Below, piece by piece: positions 1-8,272 of a stretch of DNA of 64,000 bases; within the stretch, counting starts at the first letter, position 1, and each line of letters starts with the position of its first letter. Made by a program: the position numbers and the translations under genes. The notes beneath the pieces were generated by a model. It saw only the letters and a list, made by a program, of their open reading frames with translations, searched no databases and had not been told where the DNA came from. The stretch is taken from NCBI GenBank assembly GCA_964404765.1, contig CAYOLL010000002.1, positions 30,122-94,121 on the forward strand. The letters are read 5' to 3'. The DNA is from CAYOLL01 sp964404765 [NCBI: uncultured Gemmatimonadota bacterium] (GTDB lineage: Bacteria > 4572-55).

Positions 1-795
1 GTATAAGTATCCCTCACATCCACCATATGTGCGGAAATTTCCACCACATGATTTGTAATCACCATCAATAAAGCGATATACTCCCCAACTACACCCACTG
101 CAATCATCCCCATCGTCACAATTTTCCAAAATCAACTCTTTTGCAGAATCACCTACCAAATTTCTGGCAGCAATAAAAGCAGAACGTACTCCATAGCACC
201 CTTCGTCACACGTTCGCGGCGAACCAATAGCTATTCGTTTATATGATGAAGATGTTCCTATTTTATCTAAAATGCACGGCATTGAAATATAGCGAGCTGT
301 GTCTGAAGTATCTGAACCGCAACTGATTCCATATTCTACAAAAACTTCGTAATCCTCATCAAAGTCAACATTTACAAGCTTTAGCGCGTTTATCGATGTA
401 TTAGATTGAGAGGTCTCACAATATGGGTTTTTCGCATCGATTTTTTCAGCGGTTTCAATAAGATCGTTATAAGAATAAAATTCGGTCACTTCGATTAGTT
501 CTAACGAAAAGCCAAATATCCAGTCATTCCCGACCGGGTCGGCACAACTGGGACACTTTTTTCGTCCGGTCAAGTCATACCAATAATCCACCACGCCGTC
601 AATCGTATCCGGTTGGGCGGTTTTGTCAAAAATAATCACCGTCGCGCCATCGGGCAAAAAGCCGACCACGTTGTCCGGCCGCACTTCCGGCGTGGAACGC
701 ACATTTACATTGCCGTCGGCCACGACCCGGCCAACGGTAATGGCTTCGGCGGTGGCGTCAATCAACAGGCAGAGCAGCAGGAATAAAGAACGCAT
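1..795 (-). CDS. Secreted SH3b-domain protein, partial (runs off left edge)
   Basis: The frame is open from an ATG at 795 down to base 1, giving 265 residues with no stop inside the window, so the C-terminus is missing. A signal peptide (MRSLFLLLCLLIDATAEA) is followed by a bacterial SH3-like segment (VNVRSTPEV, then VGFLPDGATVIIFD and a WIFGFSLELIEV end), roughly residues 20-105. The rest is Cys-rich (CPSCADP, CDEGCYG, CDDGDDCSGCSWG), suggesting disulfides in an exported protein. A GAGGA ribosome site precedes the ATG. SH3b domains commonly bind cell wall or protein ligands; the specific role here is unknown. Two damaged copies of this gene start occur at 1556-1727 and 3469-3560. Confidence 0.75.
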   Translation of the reverse strand, partial: MRSLFLLLCLLIDATAEAITVGRVVADGNVNVRSTPEVRPDNVVGFLPDGATVIIFDKTAQPDTIDGVVDYWYDLTGRKKCPSCADPVGNDWIFGFSLELIEVTEFYSYNDLIETAEKIDAKNPYCETSQSNTSINALKLVNVDFDEDYEVFVEYGISCGSDTSDTARYISMPCILDKIGTSSSYKRIAIGSPRTCDEGCYGVRSAFIAARNLVGDSAKELILENCDDGDDCSGCSWGVYRFIDGDYKSCGGNFRTYGGCEGYLY

Positions 796-818
796 GGACA
801 AATCCTCCAGAGTCGGCT

Positions 819-1193
819 TTATCGGTTTAGATACGCATAAACGATTTCGTCCAAAATATCTTCCAGCGTCGGCCTGAGGCTCTCTTCAGTCCCATTGGGC
901 GTGTGTTTGTGATCAGGATAGGTTGAGATTTGCGGAAAATGCGGCGTGTTATCGTAGCGAAAAATCATCTGCTTGTTCTTTGTCTGATAATGATAGCGAT
1001 AGGAAACCCGTTCGATTCGTGTATCGAGTTGCACATACTCGGTGACATGCAACTCGCTTTCATCCAAAAAGATAATTTTGCCCTCAAACAAGCTGTCTTT
1101 TTCGGAACGCTTATCTTTTTGAAAATGAACCTGCCGAATAAACGGGTGGCGCAGCGCCAGTTCAATCTCGGCAAAATAATCATCCAGCGTCAT
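819..1193 (-). CDS. TumE-family (DUF6516) toxin
   Basis: This 124-residue protein fits the TumE/DUF6516 family in length and core motifs: a central YRYHYQ strand, then RYDNTPHFP and a TYPDHKH histidine cluster. Family members are toxins of two-gene toxin-antitoxin modules; the molecular target is not evident from this sequence. The start overlaps the stop of the upstream gene by 4 bases (1190-1193), so the pair is translationally coupled in the usual antitoxin-first order. It sits in a patch of decayed duplicates, consistent with accessory DNA. The family call is from motif recognition; toxicity is inferred. Confidence 0.72.
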   Translation of the reverse strand: MTLDDYFAEIELALRHPFIRQVHFQKDKRSEKDSLFEGKIIFLDESELHVTEYVQLDTRIERVSYRYHYQTKNKQMIFRYDNTPHFPQISTYPDHKHTPNGTEESLRPTLEDILDEIVYAYLNR

Positions 1194-1471
1194 AGCCGAA
1201 CCTCGCCCAAACGCTGACAGTCCGCCGTCAGCCGCTGAAAAATTTGGAACTCAATGGCCCAGCGCATGATGTCGGCGTCATCACCCATCTCGCCCCGTTG
1301 GTAGCGTTGATAAAAATCGGCGGATGAGAGGGCATACTTTCGTTCGTAATGACGCAAATGCTTTTGGGTGGTTTTGAGACTCGCCTGCAAAAGCTGCGCT
1401 TCCCGGTTTAGCGCGCCTTGCACCAAACGCACGGTTTGCGCATCATTCAATTGCAATTGTAAAGCGGGCAT
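1190..1471 (-). CDS. Putative antitoxin partner of the TumE-type toxin
   Basis: This is a 93-residue, charged, predicted all-helical protein. Its long amphipathic stretch (about residues 15-60, including LLQASLKTTQKHLRHYERKY) could form a coiled coil. I see no DNA-binding motif such as ribbon-helix-helix or AbrB. It lies directly upstream of the TumE-like gene with a 4-base overlap, which is the expected antitoxin position. Its function is inferred from that position. A purine-rich AAAGGAAGC sequence sits before the ATG. Confidence 0.6.
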   Translation of the reverse strand: MPALQLQLNDAQTVRLVQGALNREAQLLQASLKTTQKHLRHYERKYALSSADFYQRYQRGEMGDDADIMRWAIEFQIFQRLTADCQRLGEVRL

Positions 1472-1555
1472 TTTTGCTTCCTTTGAGTTAGCGGTTTTCT
1501 TGAATTTTAGCCGTCATTCAAGATAAACAAGTTGCTTTTCTTACCAAACACCTTT

Positions 1556-1727
1556 TATACGCCATCGGGCAAAAAGCCGACCACATTGCCCGGCCGCACT
1601 TCCGGCGTGGAGCGCACATTCACATTGCCGTCGGCTACCACCCAATGGTTATCGCCTCCGCCCTTCGACTTAGTTCAGGACAAGCCAGGGCGGTCAACAG
1701 GCAGAGCAGCAGGAATACAGAACGCAT
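1556..1727 (-). pseudogene. Truncated duplicate of the SH3b gene 5' end
   Basis: From an ATG at 1727 the sequence repeats the leader, signal peptide and first SH3b residues of the gene at 1-795. The ribosome-site region is also shared. Three lesions are visible: a foreign segment after the 'LLLCLL' core of the signal peptide (about 1665-1695), a deletion of about 4 bases just after it that creates a TAG stop, and loss of everything beyond the 'GFLPDG' codons, where homology ends near 1556. It cannot make a functional protein. Confidence 0.7.
1665..1698. repeat. Short palindrome-ended insertion inside the decayed signal peptide
   Basis: The segment reads CGCCCTTCGACTTAGTTCAG and continues to a GGGCG end, so CGCCC and GGGCG are inverted. 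It is absent from the intact copy at 1-795. The core CTTCGACTTAGTTCAGGAC resembles a short repeat seen scattered in many environmental bacterial genomes, where it translates to strings such as LSSGQARA. The insertion is visible by comparing the two copies; the family assignment is from memory. Confidence 0.5.
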
Positions 1728-1751
1728 GGGCAAATCCTTCGGATACAGGGC

Positions 1752-1782
1752 GAATTTCCAAATCTCGCAGATTTGGAAATTC
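1752..1782. repeat. Perfect 14-bp hairpin
   Basis: Arms GAATTTCCAAATCT (1752-1765) and AGATTTGGAAATTC (1769-1782) flank a CGC loop. It lies just upstream of the truncated SH3b copy. There is no T-tract on either side, so it is a repetitive hairpin rather than an obvious terminator. Confidence 0.6.
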
Positions 1783-1893
1783 TGTGACGCTTGGGCGTTA
1801 TTTGACAGGCGATTCGGTGTGGAATATCCAATGTATTCCATGTCGTTAACGTCGTAAAGTTCTTTACGTTGAAAGTGACGCGGGAGAGCGCCC

Positions 1894-3042
1894 TCAATTT
1901 TCCAGGTCCGCTAAGCGACAGATGAATCCCCAGCCGCCGCCAAGTTCGCTGATCGCCAATAGTAAGTCATTGCGTCCCTTTTTCAATGGCAGATAGACAG
2001 CATCGTTTTCCGGGTTGACGATGCCAAGAAAGCCGGGATCACGAAAGCTTTGGGCGCTTCGGCCGCGGTAGAGAATTGTGTCATTCAGGAATACGCTCAC
2101 ATCATCGCTATAACCAAGATAGAGCTTTTTCATTTGGTCGCGGTCAGAATTGATCGTGGTTCGCGCATAAACAAGCCGTATCCCGGGTTGGAGTTCCAGC
2201 CGTTTGGAAAAGTCGCTCTGAAAGGAGACTCGCGGATGCGGGGCCTCGCGGTAGCGATAAATGACCACAAGACCGGGCGCTTCCGCTTCCACATCCTGCC
2301 AGGGCATGGTATCCCTTTCGGCGGCAGAAAGCGGGCGTTCCGGGTTACGTGCGAGCGCGTCGTACGAAGGCGACAGACTCCACTTCGTCAGTGTGCCGGG
2401 TGGCATTGGCGGCAATTGCCGCTCCCAGGTCGCGTCCGGGGTTGGCCGTATCTCAAAATTCGAGAAATAGGTTGCGCCGATCAGGACAGCCAGCGCCACC
2501 TGCCCTTTCTGCAAGCCGCTTTTCAGATCGTTCATCACAAACGCCGGTTTATCCATGTCCTTGACATAAAGCTTTGCCTGCGCCCCGGTCACCGCCAGCC
2601 GCAGGTGAAACCAAACATCTTTAGGAATATCTACCGGGCCGGTAAAGCCAGGCCCATTGTAGAGTTGCCAGTTTAGCCCGGTGTTGAGCACGGGGGTATA
2701 TTGCAGGGCGTCGGGCAGGCCGGATTTGTGCTGGCGCAAATACACCCATTCCGTCGTCGCGCCATCGTCGCCAATCCGAAACTGGATCCCAAAGAATCCG
2801 CGGCTGGCCGGGGTGGCCACGTCCACATCAATAACGCCGTCACGCAGTTCAAAGTCTTTCAATATCGCGGCCCCGCCATTGAGGAAGAGGCACTTACGAC
2901 CTTGATACTCAACCGTCTTGGCTTCGCCTTGCAGATCCCAACGCAAGGAGTCGGCAGGAACGGCCAGCGTCGGCAATGACTGGGAATGGGCTGTGGACGT
3001 CGCCAGAAGAACATAACTCCAAAAGATAAGATGTCGAAACAT
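1894..3042 (-). CDS. Secreted concanavalin A-like (LamG-type) protein
   Basis: This 382-residue protein has an N-terminal signal peptide (MFRHLIFWSYVLLATSTAHS). Residues about 35-205 look like a LamG/3-keto-disaccharide-hydrolase-type jelly roll: ELRDGVIDVDV, then FFGIQFRIGDDGATTEWVYL, then WFHLRLAVTGAQAKLYVKD, and ending ATYFSNFEI. The last 150 residues resemble a second beta domain ('DDVSVFLNDTILYRG') of the kind found in carbohydrate-binding or galactose-binding folds. It is probably periplasmic or outer-membrane and carbohydrate-related; no catalytic residues can be assigned. A GGAGG ribosome site precedes the start. Confidence 0.6.
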   Translation of the reverse strand: MFRHLIFWSYVLLATSTAHSQSLPTLAVPADSLRWDLQGEAKTVEYQGRKCLFLNGGAAILKDFELRDGVIDVDVATPASRGFFGIQFRIGDDGATTEWVYLRQHKSGLPDALQYTPVLNTGLNWQLYNGPGFTGPVDIPKDVWFHLRLAVTGAQAKLYVKDMDKPAFVMNDLKSGLQKGQVALAVLIGATYFSNFEIRPTPDATWERQLPPMPPGTLTKWSLSPSYDALARNPERPLSAAERDTMPWQDVEAEAPGLVVIYRYREAPHPRVSFQSDFSKRLELQPGIRLVYARTTINSDRDQMKKLYLGYSDDVSVFLNDTILYRGRSAQSFRDPGFLGIVNPENDAVYLPLKKGRNDLLLAISELGGGWGFICRLADLEN

Positions 3043-3132
3043 CGCTTGCCTCCATGTCGGTGGTGGGTTGTAATGGCAGAATGAATTTCCAGGTTATCCA
3101 GATCCACGCACACCCGCAGTTCGCGCAAAAGT

Positions 3133-3384
3133 TCATGCCGAGAAGGCCGCTTTTCTGACGTGAATATCCGGGTTTTGTCGGTCGGTGTGCAGCACAAACA
3201 TTTCCCGCTGCGGCTTTTCGCGGTGCAATTTAGCATAGCCTTTCATGGCTGTTTCGCCATCGGGAAAGGTGTCCACAACGGCAATCTGCTCCAGCACGCG
3301 AAGATCGTTTTCCGTCCGCGCCTGAATCGCTTCGATCAGCAGCCATTGGTGGGGGAATTTTTGCCGGGCGTCTTCCCAGGTCAT
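3133..3384 (-). CDS. Small conserved-type hypothetical protein
   Basis: This 83-residue soluble protein starts MTWEDARQKFPHQWLLIEAI and has an AAGGAG ribosome site at normal spacing, so it is likely translated. The sequence (VVDTFPDGETAMKGYAKLHR, then MFVLHTDR) resembles small proteins often placed beside aspartyl-protease-like or toxin-antitoxin genes, but I cannot name a family with confidence. Its stop overlaps a possible ATG of a short downstream frame at 2909-3136. That frame runs through the lectin-like gene and does not look coding. Confidence 0.5.
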   Translation of the reverse strand: MTWEDARQKFPHQWLLIEAIQARTENDLRVLEQIAVVDTFPDGETAMKGYAKLHREKPQREMFVLHTDRQNPDIHVRKAAFSA

Positions 3385-3468
3385 GCGTTGTTCTCCTTGT
3401 TTGCATCAAGTTGCGATGCCATTACAAAATCCTCTCATGGCACGAAAATGCACTTGCGCAGTTTGCGT

Positions 3469-3560
3469 TTAGCCGTGTGAATCGCCAAAAAGTCGACCTT
3501 GATTTTTTTCAGCACAGGCACAACAGCAGGCAAAGCGGCGCATGGACAAACCTTTGGGTG
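3469..3560 (-). pseudogene. Second decayed remnant of the SH3b gene start
   Basis: An ATG at 3543 opens a 24-codon frame (MRRFACCCACAEKNQG...) closed at 3469. Its leader (AAAGGTTTGTCC before ATGCG) and its first ~30 coding bases match the starts at 795 and 1727 with scattered differences. After that the similarity is lost. I read it as a third, older copy of the same 5' module rather than as a gene. Confidence 0.45.
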
Positions 3561-3562
3561 AA

Positions 3563-5878
3563 TTACAGCAAGGCGGCTGTCTTATCGGCAACAGCGCTTA
3601 GCCGGCGCTGCTCCAGATAATTCGGGATACTCAGGCTTGGCAAGTCGGGCCGAAGCTGTGGCGCTGCAAAGGTCAATGCCGGATCCGTCGGCGGCAGAAA
3701 GCGACCGGTCGCCGCCATTTGTACGGTTTGGTGATTGATTGTTAAAGGGTCTTTTTGCGTGGGCCGGTAGTGGGCTTCAATATGCCGATCTTTTTCTAAA
3801 ATGACTAAATGCTCGTAAATTTGACGGTCCGCTCCCGGCCATCGCAAACGAACAAAAACATGCTCATGCAAGCCGTGGCCTTCCAACTTTACCGTAACAT
3901 GGCTATTTTCCTGGGTGAACTCAAATCGAATCTGCTCCTGCCGGCCGATGTTCAAAAGCCCGCCCGCCTTCGTAAAGCGCTCCGGCAAACGTGGCGCAAC
4001 CCCAATCTCACGCGTCAGCATATTCGGCTGGATGCCCAAAAAGTCCTGCTGAAAATTGCGCACAAACTCTGCGACCGACCAGGCCTGCGAATAGGCGCCG
4101 GTCAACTGCAACTTGCCATTGGGCTTGGGCAAGGGTTCCACTAACTCGGTTAGCGAGCCGGGCATTCCTGTATTCAGGATTTGGTCCGCCAAATTTTGGG
4201 CTAACGCAAAGGCCAGATTTTCGTAACCAAAACGAACCAAGGCGCTGATGACCGGCCCGGTCAGCCATTGCCAGCACAAACCATTGTGATATGCCGCATC
4301 AAAATGATAAATTTGACCGTGGTGATAAGGGTGAAATTCATCGTCCTGCGGATCGAGCGAGGCCAAGCCATGGGGATAGGTCAGGCGCGTTACTACTTGT
4401 TTTAAAATGCCGTGCTGGATAGCCGGATCATCAATCAAATCAGCCAACAGCGGCACGGTCAGGGCAAATATCTGGTTAGGCCGAATCTGTCGGTTTGGCG
4501 CATCCGCCGCGGTCAGATGATCGTAAAGAGCGTTGGTTTGCGGATCATAAAACCGAGCCATAAAATTGGCTTTGAGTTCCGCCGCCATTCCCTGCCAAAT
4601 GGCCTCTTCCCGACCATGTCCGAGACAATGGGCAATTCTGGCGCTGACCTTAAGCTGGGTGAACCACAGGGCCTGAATTTCGACCGCGCGATTGCCGCGC
4701 GGCGACCAGGCTTGCTGCCCCTGAATACGCGCATCCATCCAGGTGTCGGCAAGGTCGTGCGTCAAGAAGCCATCCTTATCAACGAAATTTGTTTTTGCGC
4801 CATCAATCGCCCGTTTGATAATCGGAAACATTTGCTCGGCCAGACGCAGATCGCCTGTGTAGCAAATGTACTCATAAATCTCGCGAATAAACCAGGGCGT
4901 GGCATCCGTGGTATTATAGATGATGTCCGTTGGTGACGCAATCCGGTTTGGGATGCGGCCATTAAGCGGATCGCTTGCATTATCTTTTTGATTTTGCGCG
5001 AAGTTGCTTATAATTTCCTGCGCAGCCGTAAACTGCCCGGCGACAAGACAAATTCCCGGCAAGGCAATAAAGGTATCACGTCCCCAGCACTGATGAAACC
5101 AGGGCAGACCCGCCCACAGCCCCGGCCCGTTTTGTTGCACCAGCAAATCATTTCCGGAAATCAGACACCATTGCAGCGCCCGGTCATAATCGCTCAGGTT
5201 GGTCGAAAAAGCGGTTTGTGCCAGTAAATTGCTGACCCGATTGGCCCGCGCGGAACGAAAGGCGCTGATGTCCGGCCTGGTATCGGCAGCTTCATTCGTC
5301 TGGAAAATAAAATCTATTTTGACTTCGCTGACCGTGCCAAAATCCAGCCAACCCAAAATGCCTTTTTGACAAGAAAACTCCGTTGGCAGCTCCGCCTCAC
5401 CCGGCGTGCCGGTAACCCATTGCAGCGCCGATCCACAAATATGGATGATCTGGCCGGTTGCCAAATCGGCAAAATGTAGCTCGTTTTCCGTTGCCGGCTC
5501 GATTTTCGGGGCGACGCCTGAATCCAGAAATGCCGGAATAAGCTGCACGGATCGTGGCCGATTCAATTGCAGCCGGACGACAAAGCCCGCTTTGCCCCGC
5601 AAGACCGTGAGCGTTTCCGTATAATCGTCGTACGTCCGCTGCAAACCGTCCGGACTCAATTCAATTGCCGGCGCATCGTGCAAGACTGAGACGCCATCAA
5701 CCCGCCAGATAAAATCGATCAGAAAGCGGCGGCCAGCCAGCGTATAGCCGCCGTAAGTTGTGTTATAGCCGGTAGTTTGACCTTCCCAAAAACCGCCCAC
5801 ACCATCGACAAAGGCGTAGACGCGGGTTGGTTGCTTTTCGAGTCGAAAATTCAACAAATCGGGATGATTAGCGCTCAT
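3563..5878 (-). CDS. Glycogen debranching enzyme (amylo-alpha-1,6-glucosidase type)
   Basis: This is a 771-residue cytoplasmic enzyme of the archaeal/bacterial-type debranching family. It has an N-terminal beta domain (about 1-230, 'YAFVDGVGGFWEGQTTGYN') followed by a GH133-like six-hairpin catalytic domain with WGRDTFIALPGICL, DATPWFI and the 'YHFDAAYHNGLCWQWLTGP' block. It hydrolyses alpha-1,6 branches in glycogen. The start at 5878 (MSANHPDLL) has AGGAAG six bases upstream; the longer frame to 5959 lacks such a site. glgC lies nearby at 9537, so this region holds part of glycogen metabolism, though not as one operon. Confidence 0.85.
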   Translation of the reverse strand: MSANHPDLLNFRLEKQPTRVYAFVDGVGGFWEGQTTGYNTTYGGYTLAGRRFLIDFIWRVDGVSVLHDAPAIELSPDGLQRTYDDYTETLTVLRGKAGFVVRLQLNRPRSVQLIPAFLDSGVAPKIEPATENELHFADLATGQIIHICGSALQWVTGTPGEAELPTEFSCQKGILGWLDFGTVSEVKIDFIFQTNEAADTRPDISAFRSARANRVSNLLAQTAFSTNLSDYDRALQWCLISGNDLLVQQNGPGLWAGLPWFHQCWGRDTFIALPGICLVAGQFTAAQEIISNFAQNQKDNASDPLNGRIPNRIASPTDIIYNTTDATPWFIREIYEYICYTGDLRLAEQMFPIIKRAIDGAKTNFVDKDGFLTHDLADTWMDARIQGQQAWSPRGNRAVEIQALWFTQLKVSARIAHCLGHGREEAIWQGMAAELKANFMARFYDPQTNALYDHLTAADAPNRQIRPNQIFALTVPLLADLIDDPAIQHGILKQVVTRLTYPHGLASLDPQDDEFHPYHHGQIYHFDAAYHNGLCWQWLTGPVISALVRFGYENLAFALAQNLADQILNTGMPGSLTELVEPLPKPNGKLQLTGAYSQAWSVAEFVRNFQQDFLGIQPNMLTREIGVAPRLPERFTKAGGLLNIGRQEQIRFEFTQENSHVTVKLEGHGLHEHVFVRLRWPGADRQIYEHLVILEKDRHIEAHYRPTQKDPLTINHQTVQMAATGRFLPPTDPALTFAAPQLRPDLPSLSIPNYLEQRRLSAVADKTAALL

Positions 5879-6110
5879 TGGCTTCCTATACGGACAAATG
5901 CCTGATTCAGTCGCAGAAAAATTCGTCATAAAAACAGGCGAAAGATACGGCAGGGACATGGATCGGGCAAGAGGAAATGGGTTTGCAAATCGAAAATAAA
6001 TGCAACAATTGTCAATTTTTTTATGGAATGTGGCTCCTGGCTTAATGTATTATGCTGGCAGTCAACAAGCTGTCTGATCAAATTCATTTTTTTTTCAAGG
6101 AGATTTTAAA

Positions 6111-6719
6111 ATGCGTCGTTTAATTTTAACTGTTTGCTGGTTTGTTCTCTGGGCAGCCACCGTTCAAGCCGATACTTTTTATCTTAAGGACGGAACGGTC
6201 ATTAAAGGCTGGATCGAAAAGGCTGATGTGGCGACTTATACGATTAAGACCAATTTAGGCGTGGTAACCATTCCGCGTGAACAAATCCAGCGCATCGACG
6301 TTCAGGCAAATGCCGATAGTCTTAACGCAAATACCGTAACGAATCCGGGCAATATCAATGTCAATGTGCCGGAAAATCTTAATGTCAATATGACCCAAAC
6401 GGATCAGCGGGTGGGCGCAGGCTCGTCGATTATGACGATTGGCGGCGGCGCACTGGGCGTTTGCGCAGGCTTGCTCGTAGGCGGTTTAATTCTCAGCAAT
6501 AGTGATGGTAATGACAATGGTGACGTGCTATTGGTGAGTGGCTTAATCGGTTTAGGTGTCGGCGCGATTATTGGCTGGAGCGCTTCCAAACCGAAGCGCC
6601 ACAGCTTGCTGGAAGTTGACCGCAACTTCCGCCTGACATTGACCCAGCCGGATGTCCATCTTACACCCCTGCGCAAAGGCGTTGATGTGGAAATGGCGCT
6701 TTTATCCGCCAGTTTTTAA
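6111..6719 (+). CDS. Exported LSm-like/glycine-zipper protein
   Basis: This 202-residue protein has a signal peptide (residues 1-21). A small beta module follows (about 22-65: DTFYLKDGTVIKGWIEKA, then VVTIPREQIQRIDV) resembling the 'LkdG..i.G' LSm-like segments found in many exported proteins. An Asn-rich linker (NINVNVPENLNVN) leads to two Gly-rich hydrophobic segments around residues 103-128 and 138-158 that look like a glycine zipper or paired membrane helices. AAGGAG precedes the ATG. The gene at 46228-46794 has the same architecture. Function unknown; an envelope protein is likely. Confidence 0.7.
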   Translation: MRRLILTVCWFVLWAATVQADTFYLKDGTVIKGWIEKADVATYTIKTNLGVVTIPREQIQRIDVQANADSLNANTVTNPGNINVNVPENLNVNMTQTDQRVGAGSSIMTIGGGALGVCAGLLVGGLILSNSDGNDNGDVLLVSGLIGLGVGAIIGWSASKPKRHSLLEVDRNFRLTLTQPDVHLTPLRKGVDVEMALLSASF

Positions 6720-6739
6720 CAAGAAAGCAAAAAGTCTAA

Positions 6740-7336
6740 ATGTTGACAGAAGAAAATATTAGCCGTATTTTGTATGACGATCATCAGCCGTTAAATTGGT
6801 CTGTGGAGTTTGGCGCCGACCAGTCGGTTGAAGTCGAATTGGGTTCGGGTACGGGTCGTTTTATTGTGGATTGTGCTGCCCGCTTTCCCCGCGTAAATTT
6901 TGTTGGAATTGAAAAGAGCGGCAAATGGCTGGGCAAGACCGCCCGACGCGCACTCAGACAGCAGTTGCCAAATATCCGTCTGTTTCGGACGGATTCCGCG
7001 CAATTTTTAAGAGAGAATATTCCACCGGCCAGTGTGCAGAATTTTCATATCCATTTCCCGGACCCCTGGTGGAAAACACGACACTGGAAGCGACGGATAT
7101 TTCAAACGGATTTTTGCGCCAATTTAAACAAGGGTTTGATCCCGGGCGGGCACGTCCATATTATGACCGATGTTGCCGCTTATTTTAAAATTATTGTCGC
7201 AATAATGGACGAACATTCCGGCTTAAAGCGGATCGAATTTGTCGATGACCCCGAGCGCATTGTGACCAATTACGAAGAAAAAGCGCTAAAAACCGGCGGA
7301 ACAATTTATAAAGTACGGTATTGGAAAGCGTGTTGA
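6740..7336 (+). CDS. trmB: tRNA (guanine-N7-)-methyltransferase
   Basis: This 198-residue SAM-dependent enzyme makes m7G46 in tRNA. The SAM site is ELGSGTGRFIVDCA (about residues 33-46), followed by VNFVGIEKS. The family signature NFHIHFPDPWWKTRHWKRR lies near residues 97-115 and the C-terminal T-N-YE-KA motif (TNYEEKALKTGG) is intact. Length is normal. It starts 20 bases after the preceding exported-protein gene, so it may be co-transcribed with it. Confidence 0.93.
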   Translation: MLTEENISRILYDDHQPLNWSVEFGADQSVEVELGSGTGRFIVDCAARFPRVNFVGIEKSGKWLGKTARRALRQQLPNIRLFRTDSAQFLRENIPPASVQNFHIHFPDPWWKTRHWKRRIFQTDFCANLNKGLIPGGHVHIMTDVAAYFKIIVAIMDEHSGLKRIEFVDDPERIVTNYEEKALKTGGTIYKVRYWKAC

Positions 7337-7374
7337 TGTTATCCCAATGTCATTAAGTTAAGAAACGTCGATAA

Positions 7375-7518
7375 AATAAGTTTGGGTTTTGGAGTAAATG
7401 CGCCGGATGTGTGACCCTAAGGGTTTTGCTTTTTAACCCTTAGGGTCTCTGGCCTCCTCGGAACACACCCTAAGGGTTGAAGAGCAAAACCCTTAGGGTG
7501 AACTTACCCAAAGTTATT
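7375..7518. repeat. Nested palindromic intergenic element
   Basis: Two inverted ~35-bp units (about 7413-7447 and 7466-7500) each begin and end with CCCTAAGGG-type arms (ACCCTAAGGGTTTTGCT and AGCAAAACCCTTAGGGT). Outer arms AATAAGTTTGGGT (7375) and ACCCAAAGTTATT enclose them. Each unit can fold alone and the whole can fold as a cruciform. It occupies most of the 311-base gap between trmB and the acetyltransferase gene and carries no coding sequence that I can support. Confidence 0.75.
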
Positions 7519-7647
7519 AAATGGATGGTAAATATTTTCGAGAAGTTTTGTCATTTCAAATTCACGGGTGCGGTTACGGCGAAGAAATTACGGCGCTAAA
7601 AGAGAAAAATATCCGCGACGTTAGACCTCTTCACTTTATAAGGATCG

Positions 7648-8112
7648 GTGATGACAGAAATAATCACGGTACGCTCAGTCGTTCAAGATGATTTTCCCGC
7701 ATGGAAAATATTATGGGATGGATATAATGCCTTCTATGGTCGCAAGGGTAAAACGGCGTTACCCCTAGAAACAACTAATGTAACCTGGTCTCGCTTTTTT
7801 GACACTTATGAGCCAATGTATGCGCTTGTTGCTGTCAGTTCGGGTGAAATTGTAGGTCTGGCGCATTACCTCTTTCATCGTAGCACAATAAGTATTAACT
7901 CCACTTGTTATTTGCAAGATTTATTCACAAGCGAAACGGCGCGTGGAAAAGGAGTTGGTCACGCACTGATTAAGGCTGTTTCTGAACGTGCTAAAGCAGG
8001 TGGTTCAGCGCGTCTCTATTGGCAAACACATGAAACAAATGTGACTGCAATGCAACTATATGATAAAGTTGCTGAAAAATCAGGGTTTATAGTTTACCGA
8101 AAGGCAATTTAA
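7648..8112 (+). CDS. GNAT-family N-acetyltransferase
   Basis: This 154-residue single-domain acetyltransferase has the acetyl-CoA motif TARGKGVGHALIKAV (about residues 96-110) and the following YWQTHETNVTAMQLYDKVAE motif. The N-terminal IITVRSVVQDDFPAWKILW is typical of the diamine/spermidine-type subgroup, but the substrate cannot be read from sequence. AAGGATCGGTG precedes the ATG. It stands alone between a palindromic element and the Rpn nuclease gene. Confidence 0.82.
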   Translation: MMTEIITVRSVVQDDFPAWKILWDGYNAFYGRKGKTALPLETTNVTWSRFFDTYEPMYALVAVSSGEIVGLAHYLFHRSTISINSTCYLQDLFTSETARGKGVGHALIKAVSERAKAGGSARLYWQTHETNVTAMQLYDKVAEKSGFIVYRKAI

Positions 8113-8187
8113 CCGAGGAGAGTGAAGGGGAATATCCGTTTGAAATCTCTGAAATCTCTATGAAGGCTGGATGCTGATTGAAAAATC

Positions 8188-8250
8188 TTGACTTTCCATT
8201 AGCAAATATCGAAATTAGATCTTGTAGCTCACGAAGTTGCAAGGTCTAAT
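8188..8250 (+). promoter_or_regulatory. Promoter-like site plus 5' hairpin of the Rpn gene
   Basis: A TTGACT box (8188-8193), a 17-base spacer and a weak GAAATT box (8211-8216) are followed by a hairpin with arms ATTAGATCTTG (8214-8224) and CAAGGTCTAAT (8240-8250), then TTCTTTTT. The hairpin would sit at the very 5' end of the mRNA and could act as an attenuator, stabiliser or operator. The same arrangement recurs at 9173-9232. Confidence 0.5.
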
Positions 8251-8272
8251 TCTTTTTCGGAGGTAATAAACC

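Noticed and set aside
1805-1833. TTGACA with TATCCA 17 bases later on plus strand
   Set aside because: No plus-strand gene follows; chance match.
2050-2676. 208-residue plus-strand frame
   Set aside because: Antisense shadow of the lectin-like gene, with no signal or domain.
2909-3136. 75-residue minus frame overlapping the 83-residue gene stop
   Set aside because: Runs through the lectin-like gene; composition not protein-like.
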